From: Diphasiastrum complanatum | Lineage: Eukaryota; Streptophyta; Lycopodiopsida; Lycopodiales; Lycopodiaceae | Assembly: GCA_029204225.1 (NCBI GenBank) | Contig: CM055113.1 | Coordinates: forward strand, 21,349,798-21,413,797 | Direction: 5' to 3' | Length of the DNA: 64,000 bases | Shown: positions 1 through 11,180 of the stretch, one piece after another | Layout: every line of letters begins with the position of its first letter | How positions within the stretch are numbered: the stretch's first letter is position 1 | Notes under the pieces: generated by a model | Told to the model about the DNA's origin: nothing | The model's database searches: none | The model's input: only the letters and a program-made list of their open reading frames with translations | Program-made: the position numbers and the translations under genes

Positions 1-20
1 AGAAGAAGAAGAAGAAGAAG
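1..20 (-). repeat. TTC-repeat tail at the 3' end of a LINE
   Basis: The window opens with a pure AGA/AAG triplet run. Read on the minus strand it follows an AATAAA signal (complement at 22-27) directly and forms a TTC microsatellite tail at the 3' end of the LINE described next. Its outer limit lies beyond the window. Confidence 0.7.
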
Positions 21-418
21 CTTTATTAATGTCTTTTCCATGCCAAAAGGCATATAAGACTAAGGAAATACATGTCAAGTATGTGGTAACCGTGGAGCGT
101 GTAAACGCCTCCAAAAACTGAATAAAGAACATCTAGTACAAGTTAAGATAACTACATAAATGATAATCTCTGTGCATGGTAGTCAAATGTGTCCATGTCA
201 AGATGCCAGGTCTGTACTGGCGCTATAGAAGGATGTAATGAGAGCTGTAGCATGAGGAAGTGCAGGAGCCTGCTGACGTCGCCTGTGAACAGGAGCATGT
301 ATAGTGTGTCTCTGTGTAAGAGGTCTAGTAGAGCGTGTAACTCTCGTGACCACCTGAGGCTGGGTGATGCATCGTCTCTGCATCCTAGGTCTGGGAATGT
401 CGTCGCAATCGCTGTCAA

Positions 419-2035
419 TCATGTCCGCATCAGAGCGTGATCTCCGGCGAGAGAAAAGGATGTAATCTGAGACTGTGAGTCTGGATAGGTGTGCTGAGCT
501 ATTTGACATAGGTCCTGACACAGGAGGGACATCTCACGTATCATAAGTGCCACACATCTAGGGTCCTCATATGAGATGAGGGATCGTAATGTAACTGGTG
601 TCTGACGAAAAAGGCAATGATATCGTCCTCTAATATCATAGTAAGCTGGACATGTGAAAAGGAAATGCTCCTCTGTCTCAACCATAGATAATGAGCATAA
701 CTAACAAAACGCTCCTCACGTGGGGTACCCTGAAAGCGTCCAGTCTCAATCGCCAACTGGTGTGAGGACACTCGGAACTGGCCCAGAATAAATCAGAGCC
801 CATGAGATAGCCCTGAGGTGAGATAGTGTGGTAAAACTGGAAATCCAACTGTGTCTAGCTCCAGAAAGTGTGTCCTGTAATAGTCGGGTTTGACCCCGAG
901 CTGTCCCTGCCATGTCCGGCTCAGGTATGCTCTATAGAGAAAGCGTCTGATATACTCATGGGTGCCCGATGGAAGGTCTGTGATAGAAATCCCAAGTGTA
1001 TCCAGTATCCGGGAGGCTTGAGAAAACCATGATAGTCGATGCCCCTGATCATAAAGGTCTCGCGAGGAGGCAAGTGCCGTCTGTGTGTATCTCTGCTCAT
1101 TTGTGGGTAACGTCATAATACACTGAACATGTAGAATAAGCTGAAAGATGGCGGATAGCTGAATGGGAGGGACCGCGAACTCTGTCAAGATAATCTGATG
1201 TGGGACAGATGGCTTAGCCCGTATCATACGAGATCGCATGAGAACCTGCAGTCGTGAAATACTGGCCCAATCCGAAGATGTAAGACCTGCACACCATACC
1301 TCTGCTGCATATAGGGCTGTGGGAGTAATGAGAGTATCAAAAAGCTGACATTTACTTGAGGCATCCCGAATAAACCGTCTGAAACAGAAGCGCTCTAACT
1401 GGACAAGGGAGGCGTGACCCTTACCAAGTCTGGCGGAGGCTGCCTGTCGCATGCCAAAGATAGGACCTGTAAAAAGCACGCCAAGGTAAGTGTAAGAAGA
1501 TACGACCTCCAAGGGTTGCCTATCAAAGATGAGTTCCTGGCGCTGCATCAAAGCTCTCGATGTGTTGAAAACCATAACTTTGGTTTTCAATATGTTAACC
1601 CACACTCCCCATCTACTGCAGAAGGCATGAAGGCTGTCCAGCTGTCGCTGTAATCCCTCTCTGGAAGAAGATAGGAGGACCGCGTCATCTGCATATAAAA
1701 GTATAGCAATCAAGATGCTCCCAAGCCTACAACCTGTGCCATCGCATCCCTCAATAACTCTCTCAAGCTTGTCAATATATAGTCCAAACAGGGTTGGGGA
1801 TAGAGAACAACCCTGCTTCACGCCAATAGTGCTCCAGATGTGGTCTGAGATGCCGGTATCACTCCGAAAACATCCAAGGACTCTCTCATATAGTGCCATC
1901 ACTGCTAAGATCATGTCAGTAGAAAAACCAAGATCACGTAGACGCTGAATGAGAAGGGATCGTGGAACAGAGTCGAAGGCTTTCCTGAAGTCAACAAAAC
2001 AACAGTAGACCCGTTCTCTTCTGTCATCTCCTGAG
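419..2035 (-). pseudogene. LINE reverse transcriptase, broken
   Basis: The longest piece (793-1914, open upstream to about 2035) carries RT palm motifs: FVDFRKAFDSVPR, then GCSLSPTLFGLYIDKLE, then the catalytic YADD block (LLYADDAVLLSS), then VNILKTKVMVFN. These support RNA-directed DNA synthesis primed at a nicked target. Beyond the stop at 793 the homology continues in other frames: a GRFQGTPREERF block at 541-771 and a HFLFTCPAYY block with the C-terminal zinc-knuckle pattern at 419-685. At least two frame changes therefore break the ORF, and the first palm domain lacks its upstream half, so this copy cannot be active. The family assignment is certain; the clade is not resolved. Confidence 0.85.
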
Positions 2036-2039
2036 CCAT

Positions 2040-2640
2040 TGAGAGAAACTTAGAGCCTTTTGCAACGGGGTTGTGCAAGGCCTGATGCAGGTGTAGATAC
2101 AAGGCCTAGTGTGGGTGCAAAGGCAAGGCATATTCACAGGGGACAGGTTGTTCCTACAACTTACCAACGCACATGCAGCCACCTTGGGCTTCTACCTCAG
2201 CAACAAGTGCTCCCGGTCCCTCTTTGAGATAAATCCCACCAACCGGGGGGGGGGGGTTGCTGTTGGTGCTTTAGGCACGAACTTGCACGTGTTAGCAATT
2301 TGTTGCCGACCCACTAAAAACAGGCCATGTGGCACCACAGCCCCGGCCTTGCCCGATTAAATAGGTGCCCGGGAAAATTCTATTCCACAGGCACCGGTGC
2401 CATTGAACTTTGAGCACCGGCGCCATTTTTTGCAGGCATGTGAGGGGTAGCACCAATTCCTTGCAACCATTGGTGCCACTTTCACGGGCACATGACATTT
2501 TCACAGGCACCGGCCTGGCACCGATGCCACTCTCCCAGGCACCCACATGCACATGAGGTAGTTCTCCAGTTTGCAATTATATAAGCCATTGGACAAAGCA
2601 AAGGTTTGGTTATGGGATTATCTTTTTAGCTTCCCGATGA
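2040..2640. other. Gene-free spacer with GGCACC/GGTGCC palindromes
   Basis: No coding feature is supported. The stretch has repeated GGCACCGG-type words at 2390-2535 (for example GGCACCGGTGCC near 2391) and a run of 13 G at 2245-2257. Short ORFs here lack any recognisable domain. It may be the relic of another mobile element, but nothing identifies it. Confidence 0.4.
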
Positions 2641-4060
2641 CCTGGTGCTCCGAGCAGCCAAAATTGAAAAGAAAAAGAGGAAAAGTGTGGCTGTGAGTGT
2701 GCCGAGGCCAATAGCCCAAGTGCTTCTAAGATATGATTGGGGGGAGAAATAAGATAAGATTGCCCTTCCCAAGTCTAGTTGTGGCTGCTTGTCGCATACC
2801 AAATATAGGGGAATAAAGAGTACTCCCATGTTAGTGTAGGATCACCGCTTGTGGTTGTCCATCAAAAATGAGCTCCTATCGCTGCATTAAAGCTTTGGAT
2901 GTATTGAAGATCATAATCTTGGTATTTGCAATGTTAACCCCAAAACCACCCATCTGATACCAAAAGCATGAAAACTATCCAACTGTCTTTGTAAGCCCTC
3001 TCTAGTTTGAAAGACTAGGGCCACATCATTTGCATAGAGAAGAATGGCAACCACCGCACTGCTCAATGGGCCTCTCAAGCTCATCAATGTATAATCCAAA
3101 AATTGTAGGTGATGGGGAACAACTCTACTTCACCCCTATCATGCTCATATTTGCTCTGAAATACCTTTGTCACTCCTTAAATAACCCAAGAGTCTTTCAT
3201 ATAATGTCATCACCGCTAGGACTATGTTAGTGGTGAAACCAAGATCTCATAGTCAACATAACAATGATAAACCCACTCTCTCCTATGTCTAGCCTCCTCA
3301 ATAAGAGCATGAACAGTAAAGATATGATCTGTAGTGGAACAATGACCCCTAAAACCTGCCTATTCCAATAATGTAATTGCCTAGTCTCAGCCTCAGAACA
3401 AATAGAAGACTAAAGAATAGTGCCACACAACTTAGCTATGACATGTTCGATCATGATAGTAGGGTAGTTGCCTGGATTCATGGGGTCACCATTTTGGTGG
3501 ATGGGATGGATGATGTTAGTGCAGTAGGATAAAGGAGTGATCAAAGAGGTTAGTGGGAAGGATACAGAAGTCGAATATCAAAGAAATGGAGAATTGTGAC
3601 CGCATGTGGGTAGTCGACAACGTTGTGCCCACCATGTGTATCTGCCCAAGTCAGGTCAACAAGCTAAGCCATTGTAAATGGCTAACTTGTGAACTTTGCC
3701 TAGTTGCAACAAATAGCTAGTGACAAGTCCCAACATGTCATTTGACGTCTTAGTAACTCCCATATCATCACACTCAAGGGCCCGTATGCGTAACTTATTG
3801 GCAACATCATGGAAATCAACTTGGCATGATGCAGTCCTAGCATTAGGATCACCAGTGAGAAGGTGCCCTCGCTCGTCATATCTAGTAATATCTGTGGAAA
3901 TATTTGTATAAGGACATCTGGATAACCTAAACAAAGGAAGAAAATTTCGGAGGAAACTAGCAAACTGCAACAAATAGAGCCCTATCCACCTCGATGCCTT
4001 GTCTTGAAATGCAAAACCATAAGTATCATGCATGCTCCATGCCTCATGAACTCAATAATC
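2640..4060 (-). pseudogene. LINE copy 2: endonuclease and reverse transcriptase, decayed
   Basis: A second, more decayed copy of the same LINE family. Read leftward from 4060 it starts with an APE-type endonuclease piece containing GDPNARTASCQVDFHD (canonical GDFNART core, here with P for F) at about 3820-3870. RT segments follow: DPMNPGNY near 3470-3490, a QAGFRGHCSTTDHIF-like block at 3320-3365 and LLYANDVALVF (YADD changed to YAND) at 3000-3050. The left end at 2760-2830 matches copy 1 just after its catalytic block. Stops and frame changes are frequent. It overlaps copy 1 in content, so the two are separate insertions rather than one split element. Confidence 0.75.
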
Positions 4061-4100
4061 AAATGTAATGACTCCTTGTATACGCATGCATGTTAGAAAT

Positions 4101-4322
4101 CGATAGCTACCGAAATACAAGTGTTTCATGAAAATCATGAACACAATTACCAATTGACCTCTGCCATGCTAGGGAGTGCTAATATGATTAGTGCACTTCT
4201 ATCGAAGACTTTAGCTTTAGTTAAAATATTAGTTTCTCATCTGATTCGATAGCTACCGAAATAGAAGTGTTTCATGAAAATCATGAACACAATTGCCAGT
4301 TGACCTCTGCCATGCTAGGGAG
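4101..4322. repeat. Direct repeat of 76 bp, copies 146 bp apart
   Basis: Bases 4101-4176 and 4247-4322 both start CGATAGCTACCGAAATA and end CATGCTAGGGAG, with three mismatches visible. The 70 bp between are unique. The pair sits just upstream of the first recognisable gypsy protease sequence and may belong to that element's leader. Confidence 0.85.
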
Positions 4323-5534
4323 ACCCTCCAGTTTTGGGCCTCACGATTTGGTATGCATGCATGGGACAATGGGTGATAAGACAATTAGAGTAATGGTGGA
4401 TGATGGGGCAAACCCATAACTTCATCAACTACAACTTGGTCAAAAAGCTTAAATTTCCAGAAACACCTAGTTAGCATAGGTATATAGTTTTCTTGGCCAA
4501 GGGGGCAAACAAATGGTAGATGGTAGAGCAATCCAATTGCATGGGAAACACGACATTCCTAATAGTCTCATTGTGTGCTGCACAGAACTTCTTCAGCTTA
4601 TTGGAAACAATCAGCATAAGATACGTCTTTGTGACCTTCAATTTATATTAGATGATTGTGTTTTTAGTACTACTTATCATAACTTTTAAATATTTAGATG
4701 TTTTATTAGCTAAATTTTATGATGTATATCCTAAGGATTATGGTTTACCACCCAATAGAACTGTGGACCATGCCATTAATTTAGCACCTAGTACAACACC
4801 CATTGCTAAACCTCCATATCAGTCAGCCAACTAGAAGATGAAGAAATAACTAAACAATTAACAAAATATCTTAGAAGGTCAAATTCAAGCTAGTAGTTCA
4901 CCTTGGCCAACTCCAATACTACTAGTTAAAAAGGAGGAAGGGTCTATGTGATTATGTGTCTATTATAGAGCCCTAAATAAGGTCACTTTAAAAAGCAAGT
5001 ACCCTATGCCTCGGGTAGATGAGTTGTTTGACCAATTCGAAAATAGCATATAGAGCTTCTCATGGTCATTATGAGTTTAGGGTGATGGCGTTTGTACTCA
5101 CAAATGCTCCAGGTACTTTTATTACGTTAATAAGCAGTGTTCTGCAGCCATACTTAGAAAATTTTGTTGTAGGTTTACTAAACAACAAGTAGGACATCTG
5201 TTCTGAATATAGGTTGTTGTTGAAATAGCTTCAACCCAGAAGGACATTCTCGTCTACAGTAAAACCAAGAAAGAGCATTTGGCTCACCTTAAGAAGGTGT
5301 TTTATTTGATCAGAAAACATAATTATCTGCCAAAACACCTAAGTGTGAATCCTTTACTAAACAAATAACTTCCTTGGGCCATATTATCTCAAAAGATGGG
5401 ATTATGATGGACCCCAATAGTTACGGCCATATTTAATTGGCTGAGACCAACTAGTGTATCTAACCTTCAAATTTTTCTAGGTTTGTCCACATATTACAAA
5501 CAATTTGTCAAGGGTTATGGTTAAATAGCAATTC

Positions 5535-5831
5535 CATAGTTGCACTGCGTTTCTAGAAATGTGTCCACAAACAAGTTTCTGAAACGCGTTTATGGTTTGG
5601 GGCAACATTTCTCATGAATGTTTTTATTTATTTTTATTTTTGTGGTATCGAATTAAAGCATTAAATTAAGGGAAGTAGATTTATGTAGGTTGCCAAATGT
5701 TTTGGGTACATTCCTATTGATTTTTTAAAATCTGTTTTTTTTTTTTAGAGAGTCTGAATCCAAAAATGAGTTTCTAAGAAACACGTTTATGTTTTTTTTT
5801 TTTTTCAAAAACGCGTTTCTATGCAACTATG
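5535..5831. mobile_element. hAT-like MITE 1 (297 bp) inside the gypsy element
   Basis: A non-coding insertion with perfect 9-bp terminal inverted repeats CATAGTTGC / GCAACTATG. It is flanked by an 8-bp duplication, AGCAATTC (5527-5534) and AGCAGTTC (5832-5839), with one mismatch. Removing it joins the gypsy reading frame to a normal IAxPMKNLLK junction. The interior has repeated GTTTCT-AAACGCGTTT motifs and poly-T runs but no ORF. The 8-bp duplication and CA...TG ends point to the hAT superfamily; a 9-bp Mutator-type reading is possible if one shared base is assigned differently. Confidence 0.75.
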
Positions 5832-6949
5832 AGCAGTTCCCATGAAAAATCTTCTTAAGTAAAAGGGAAAGGAATTCGTTTGGAAGTCCGAGCAACAAGA
5901 GAGTTTTGATACTCTCAAAACAGCTTTAGCTACAACACCAATATTGAAAGTCGTCAACCCAAATCAACCATTTGTGGTCGAAACATATGCTAGTGACTTT
6001 GCAGTAGGAGCAGTGCTAAACCAGAACAAATGATCTATTGCATTCGAGAGTAGAAAACTCGAACCCGTCCAAACTAGGAATAGTGCCTATGAAAAGGAAC
6101 TCTTTTCAACGATTCATGCCCTTAAGACTTGGAGGCACTATTTGTATGGTGCTAGCTTTGAAATCCTGACAGACCACAAGAGCCTTAGATATTTGAGCAA
6201 TCAGCCTGAGCTTAGGGGTCGAAAAGCTCGATGGGTTGAGTTACCTTGAATTTCATATGTCTGTAAAATATAGATGAGGTAAGCTTAATACAGTAGTTGA
6301 TGCTGATGATGAACAAATTTGAGTTTTACTCAAATTTGTAATGAGCTACTTGAGTCCTTGAGGGAAACATGTAAGCATGATGCTTATTTCTCCACAATTT
6401 GGAAGGCAATCCAGAATAGAAATTTACAGACTTCTGAACAAGTTCCTAGGTCTAAGAAAATTCATCCAAACATATGACAGATTTCATTCAGAATGAAGAG
6501 TCCAAGTATACGTCAGATGATGTTGAGGATTCCAAGTTTGTAGAACCAAAGTATACCACAAAGGTTGAGGGTCAAAGTTCTCAAGGATTCAAATGGAAAC
6601 AATAATCCATTATGTTCTACAAAAATAGGGTATGTGTCCCTAATCTATAGGATTTCAGGCGTCAAGTTCTTATGAATTTCATGACAACCCTACTATGGGA
6701 CACCCACACATTCAAAGGTGTCCCACACATTCAAAGAAGACATGAGCTTCTTAGGAGGCAATTTTTCTAGCCTAACATGAGAAAGGATGTCCATCAATAT
6801 GTGGTTAGTCTCCAGAAATGTCAAGTTAATAAAGGAGAGCGTTTAAAGGCAGGTGGCTTACTGCAACCTTTAGAAATACCAACTGCTAAGTGGAGAGTAT
6901 CTCCATGGATTTTATAGTAGGCTTGCCCAAGACCCAAAAAGGTCATGAT

Positions 6950-7079
6950 CAAGGTTACCAGCCGATTCGAATCGGAAAACGGTTGGAGTACAAAAAAAAA
7001 AATTTAAACAATTTTTGGGTTTTTTTTTTCCAGTTCGAACCGGCTCCGAACGATTCGAATCGCGGTTCGTGTAACTATG
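6950..7079. mobile_element. hAT-like MITE 2 (130 bp) inside the gypsy integrase
   Basis: A small insertion starting CAAGGTTACC and ending GTAACTATG, flanked by perfect 8-bp duplications GTCATGAT at 6942-6949 and 7080-7087. Removing one duplication and the insert restores the integrase frame as KGHDAIWVIVDYF. Inside the ends lies a longer imperfect inverted repeat, with GATTCGAATC present near both ends. Its ends resemble those of MITE 1, so both may have been moved by the same transposase. Confidence 0.8.
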
Positions 7080-8798
7080 GTCATGATGCTATATGGGTCA
7101 TAGTTGACTATTTTATTAGAATAGCTCATTTTATCCCAATCAAAACAATTGCCACTCCAAAATTAGCAAGGTTATTTGTAGAAGAGCTATTTAAACTTTA
7201 CGGTCTTCCCTCTGGCATAGTCAGCGACCTGGATAGTAAGTTTAATGGGGTTCTTAGAGAGCATCGCCTCCATACTAAACTTAACATGAGTACAACTAAC
7301 TGATCATCCTCAGACGGATGGTCAAACAAAAAGAGTAAACCAAGTGCTAGGGGATATGCTTATAGAGCATACGTCAGCAAGAAGCAAACCAACTAGGAAG
7401 AACATCTTCTGACATTGGAGTTTGCTTATAATAGTGCTAAACATTCAACTACGAGATACAACCTATTTATGTTGATGTATGGTTTTCAGCCACGCTCACC
7501 CACAGCAATAGGATTTTAGCAAGAAAAAGTTGAAGTAACCAAAAAAAAATTAGAAGACCTAAACTAGATGGTAGAACATGCCAAAATAAGTATTATACAA
7601 GCCCAAGATTGAGCAAAGCATTATGCAAATCTGCACAGATGGGATGTTCAATTCTCCATTGGTGAAAAAGTATTCCTTCAAGTTCCAATTGACTCTAAAA
7701 CCCTTAAAAAACGAGTGTGTGCTAAATTATCTCCTAGGTATTGTGGTCGGTTTACCATTATTAGGAAATAGGCGACGTTACCTATGAAGTAGAACTCTCA
7801 AATAGTAGTAAGGCCCATCCAGTCTTTCATGTTAGTCAGCTTCAAAGGGCCTTAACGAGATCAGACAACTGGTAGGAAACAATGCTCTAGTTAAACCAAC
7901 AAGTGGAGTGATTAGGCTGTTCAGAATGCCACTTGGAAAAAGGAATTATTTCCAAATTTTGTCTTAAAGGACCAAGACAGTTCTTAAGGGAGAAAGAGTG
8001 CTACGAACTTGTAACCAAAGCCACACCCTAACAGAATTGATAGAGGCAAGGAAGCACAATATAGGGTGAGACGACATAAATGGCATGTGTAGGCATCAAC
8101 ATACGGCCAAATAGTGGATAAGGTCCTAAGATAGTGTAATGCCATGAGCTTACACTAGGCTATGCATATGCTTAATAATTCATCTAGCCTATTAAAATTT
8201 TGTCAAGATGTTACCTGTACTAGGCCTAGTTTTGACGAGTTCAATGCTATTTTTATTATAAGAGCAAATAAGATGACATAATCTCATGAGCAGGGACGAT
8301 TTTAAGGAACAAGCATTCGTAGCAAAGAAACAGGGGAAAAATTCAAGGAAAGGTGCAAAGGGCAAGAAGACCAAAGGGAAGTAAAAGCAGCAAGGGAATG
8401 GCGAGAAGACCAATCAATCAAACCAACAGGAAGGTGAAGAGAAGGCAAATTCGAACATGAAAGGAGATTGCTTGCGGTAAGCTAGGTCATTATGCAAAAG
8501 AACTCTGGAAAAACAATTTCAACAAAAAAAAACAAGCAGGAAATTTTGCCGAAGAAGAAAAAGGACTTGATACGAAGATAACTACTTTGGATCTTGGCAA
8601 TTTTGAGGATTAAATATCTAGTTTTCAGCAACTAGATGATGGCTCTAATGTCATACTAAAGATAACTATACTTATGGCATTAAGGGTGTTGGAAAGGTAT
8701 ATATTTAATTACCTTCAGGAAAGGTTGGCATAAACAAGAACTTACTCTCAATTTCAACTATTGCTAACCATCATATGATTGTGCATTTTGATGAAGAA

Positions 8799-8915
8799 GG
8801 AGTTGGAAGGCCAAATCATGAAGAGGCCTTACCGTCGAGACCAGGGATGTGAAACACCAAAAAGTGTGTTTTCACTTAGGGAGTTGGAAGGCCAAATCAT
8901 GAAGAGGCCTTACCG
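8799..8915 (+). repeat. Perfect 36-bp direct repeat
   Basis: The block beginning GGAGTTGGAAGGCCAAATC and ending GGCCTTACCG occurs at 8799-8834 and again, identical, at 8880-8915. It keeps one reading frame (ELEGQIMKRPYR twice). The second copy abuts the GC-rich stretch at 8916-9012. Confidence 0.9.
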
Positions 8916-9012
8916 CTGGGGGGGCGTTGCCCCCCAAACCCCCACTGAGGGGCTACCGCCACTCGGACCCCCTGTTTCTCGGGGGCTACTGCCCCCCCGA
9001 ACCCCCTGAGCA
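8916..9012. other. GC-rich quasi-repeat inside the copia element
   Basis: A 97-bp tract of alternating G-runs and C-runs (GGGGGGCGTTGCCCCCC, then GGGGCTACCGCC, then CGGGGGCTACTGCCCCCCC). It contrasts sharply with the AT-rich surroundings and can fold into strong G/C stems. It lies where the copia frame should be continuous, so it looks like an insertion. Its source is unknown. Confidence 0.6.
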
Positions 9013-9149
9013 TTTATTGAAAACCAGAGCAAATAACAACCAAATAGCTATTGAAAATAAGATCTATTTGTGCCCCATCTACTACAGTTCTGAGAGGCAA
9101 AACGCTGGTTTGACCATTGATCCCCTAAAAAAATTTCAGCCATAAGCTA

Positions 9150-9235
9150 TTTTCCAAAAAAAAAAAAAAAATTTAAACAATTCTAGGTTACGAATCGTGT
9201 TTCTGAGAAACGCGGTTTCAAAAACATGTTTGCCC
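9150..9235. repeat. Fragment related to MITE 1 and MITE 2
   Basis: Poly-A followed by TTTAAACAATT matches the middle of MITE 2 (about 6990-7012). GTTTCTGAGAAACGCGGTTTC resembles the interior of MITE 1. The boundaries and any target duplication are not clear. Confidence 0.4.
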
Positions 9236-9999
9236 AAAAACGTTCTAGAACTTGTTAATACAAATTTGTGTGGTCCTATGAAAACACAATCTCATGGTGG
9301 AGCAAATTATTTTATGTTGTTTGTAGATGATTATTCTAGGAAGATATGGGTATATCTTCTCATGAATAAGAGTGAGGCATTCAAAAGCTTTACTTGTTTA
9401 AGGCACACATGGAAAAAAAAAAACAGGTAGGCAAATCAAGATACTCCGCGCAAATAAAGGGGCAGAGTATCTTTCTATAGAATTTCAAATGTTTTGCAAG
9501 ATCAATGGTTTAAAGAGAGTTTGCACGCCTCAACAGAATAGAGTCGTAGAAAGAAAGAACTGTTATATTGTGGAAATTGCTGGGAGCATGCTTAAAAGTA
9601 AGAATGGTTTGCAAATTGGGCTGGAGATGTAGAAGATCCAAGACTTACTACAGGATATGTCTTTAATCTTGGATCAAGGTCAATATCTTGGAGTTCAAAG
9701 AAGCAACCTACCTGCATGATCTTCATATGGTACACGAAACACCTACAACACTTCAGTGTGATAACCAGAGTTACATCAAGTTGGCAAAGAATCCGGTTTT
9801 TCACGGCCGGGTGAAGCATATTTAAGTAGTAGTACATCTCATTAGAGAAAAATTTCAAAGTTTCGAAGTTGAGCTTATCTATTGTCCAACAGAAGAGCAA
9901 GTTGCGGATACTTTTACTAAGGATTTGCTAAAAATAGATTTGAAAAAGTTTAGAGAACTTCTATGGGTAATAGATAACAAAGTAAACATTAAGGAGGAG

Positions 10000-11180
10000 T
10001 GTAAGAAATTAATGTTTATTTTGTACCCCTAATGTTTCTAGGCCATGCCTACATGCTATTTTTTAGGGCATCATTTGGCTCTTTTCTTCCATAAGATTAG
10101 CCACCATTGTCTTGAGTTGAGTCATTTCGTGTCTCATAGAAAAAAATTCGAAGAAAAAAACAATGAGCATTGCAAGCTTGAATCGCTCCAATTTTGTGGA
10201 AATTCTCCTCCTGTTGCTCATTGATTAACTAAAAAAAACGTGTCATAGATGATGGCATCTTTTCTTGGAATTATGACTGATAGAGATCCAATGCCTGAAT
10301 GATTAGTGGCAACAGAAATGATACGTCAGTCTGCTTTCCTGACAATTTGTGAAAACCAAGCAAGGGTCCTTGCCTATGGATGTACAATTCCATGGGAGCT
10401 AATATCAGAGAGTTCCTCTGGATGCAATTCTTAGCAACTGTGTTAAGCAAAAAAGATTCTTTTGGTTAAATGCTTGGTATTCCGATATCCAACAAGCTTG
10501 ACATGTCTCTTATACCAAAAGTTGGAGCACCACAAATGAGTATCATTGGTGAAGGGTCCCTACATCCAAATAAAAGCCATCTTGGACAATGTTTCCAGCT
10601 GGTTCAAATCGGCCGATTCTAACCAGTGCACAATCTAAACCCAACTTTTCAAAAAGGAAAATCGGCTACTTGGGGTTTTAACCATAAATTGTAGTTCGTA
10701 GGCAAGAACTCTATATACAATTAAATGTACATGTGTTCAATGGTCATGGAGATTATTGTTACTCATAGACATACTACAGTTTGTGATATGATTGTTGACT
10801 ATTCAGATTTCAATTTGGAACTCAAAACCCTGAAATTTTGGTACATGTTAAAAATTCATAAATTACAAATTTTAGACCCTGATACTAGATAAATCCAGTT
10901 CAAACAAGCCCAAGTTAGACCTCAATTCGTTCCCATTGGTCCTTAGCAAGGACATCATCATGGCCAGCGGTCGCACTAAAGAATTGAGAATCTGCTCTTA
11001 AAAGCGCTACGTGTACACATTGGGGAGGAAAAGAATGTGCCAAGCATGGAGGAGGACAACACAAGTTAACAACTAGCAAATTGAGTATCCTCATTTATAA
11101 TGTTTTATGAGAACAAATAGACACTGCGTGTAATTGGATCAGCATGACATTCAATATAAATTCAAAACATTGAAGACAGT
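10000..11180. other. Probable copia 3' LTR start, then gene-free sequence
   Basis: The LTR beginning at 10000 cannot be closed with a matching CA end. After it no ORF or domain is supported. A segment at 10590-10690 has complementary words (GGTTCAAATCGG, CCGATTCTAACC, AAATCGG) that recall the termini of MITE 2. The rest shows nothing recognisable. Confidence 0.35.

Larger units (their letters stand above)
1..2035 (-). mobile_element. LINE (non-LTR retrotransposon), 5'-truncated copy 1
   Basis: A non-LTR retrotransposon on the minus strand. From 2035 leftward it holds the later part of the reverse transcriptase, a C-terminal zinc-knuckle-like region and a 3' UTR of about 150 bp ending in AATAAA plus a TTC tail. 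The 5' half (endonuclease and early RT) is absent. The copy ends abruptly near 2035, just upstream of the block reading RVYCCFVDFRKAFDSVPR, as expected for incomplete target-primed reverse transcription. No target-site duplication can be checked because the 3' end touches the window edge. Confidence 0.85.
4335..8060 (+). mobile_element. Ty3/gypsy retrotransposon internal region, inactive
   Basis: Pol domains occur in gypsy order but with many stops and frame changes: aspartic protease with VDDGATHNFIN (canonical D-S/T-G region) at 4390-4435; a pre-RT block LPPNRTVDHAINL at 4742-4780; RT pieces with [20 protein letters not shown] at 4963-5025; RNase H around YEKELFSTIHALKTWRHYLY and LTDHKSLRYLSNQ at 6085-6210; integrase with SMDFIVGLPK, AIWVIVDYF and FAYNSAKHS at 6890-7490; and a chromodomain-like tail with NATWKKELFPNF at 7925-7965. 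Integrase after RNase H fixes the gypsy order, and the tail suggests a chromovirus. No LTRs could be delimited. Two MITEs sit inside it. Confidence 0.85.
8190..10020 (+). mobile_element. Ty1/copia retrotransposon, internally deleted
   Basis: Copia coding remnants in order: a gag C-terminus with zinc-knuckle-like CGKLGHYAKELW (last Cys lost) at 8470-8510; integrase with LELVNTNLCGPM and FVDDYSRKIWVYLL at 9247-9363; then a jump straight to the end of RNase H ([16 protein letters not shown] at 9618-9665; [14 protein letters not shown] and EEQVADTFTKDLL at 9781-9930). The reverse transcriptase and part of RNase H are missing. A purine tract AAGGAGGAG (9991-9999) precedes TGTAAGAAATTAATG at 10000, the likely start of a 3' LTR. 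A 36-bp duplication and a GC-rich insert lie within the gag-integrase interval. Confidence 0.8.

Noticed and set aside
1..4060. A single LINE split by an insertion at 2040-2640
   Set aside because: Both halves contain the same RT catalytic block and the same sequence downstream of it, so they are two copies, not one interrupted element.
8192..8413. Minus-strand hydrophobic ORF (FPCCFYFPLVFLPFAPFLEF) as a membrane protein
   Set aside because: It is the antisense of the Lys-rich copia gag region, which explains the Phe-rich composition.
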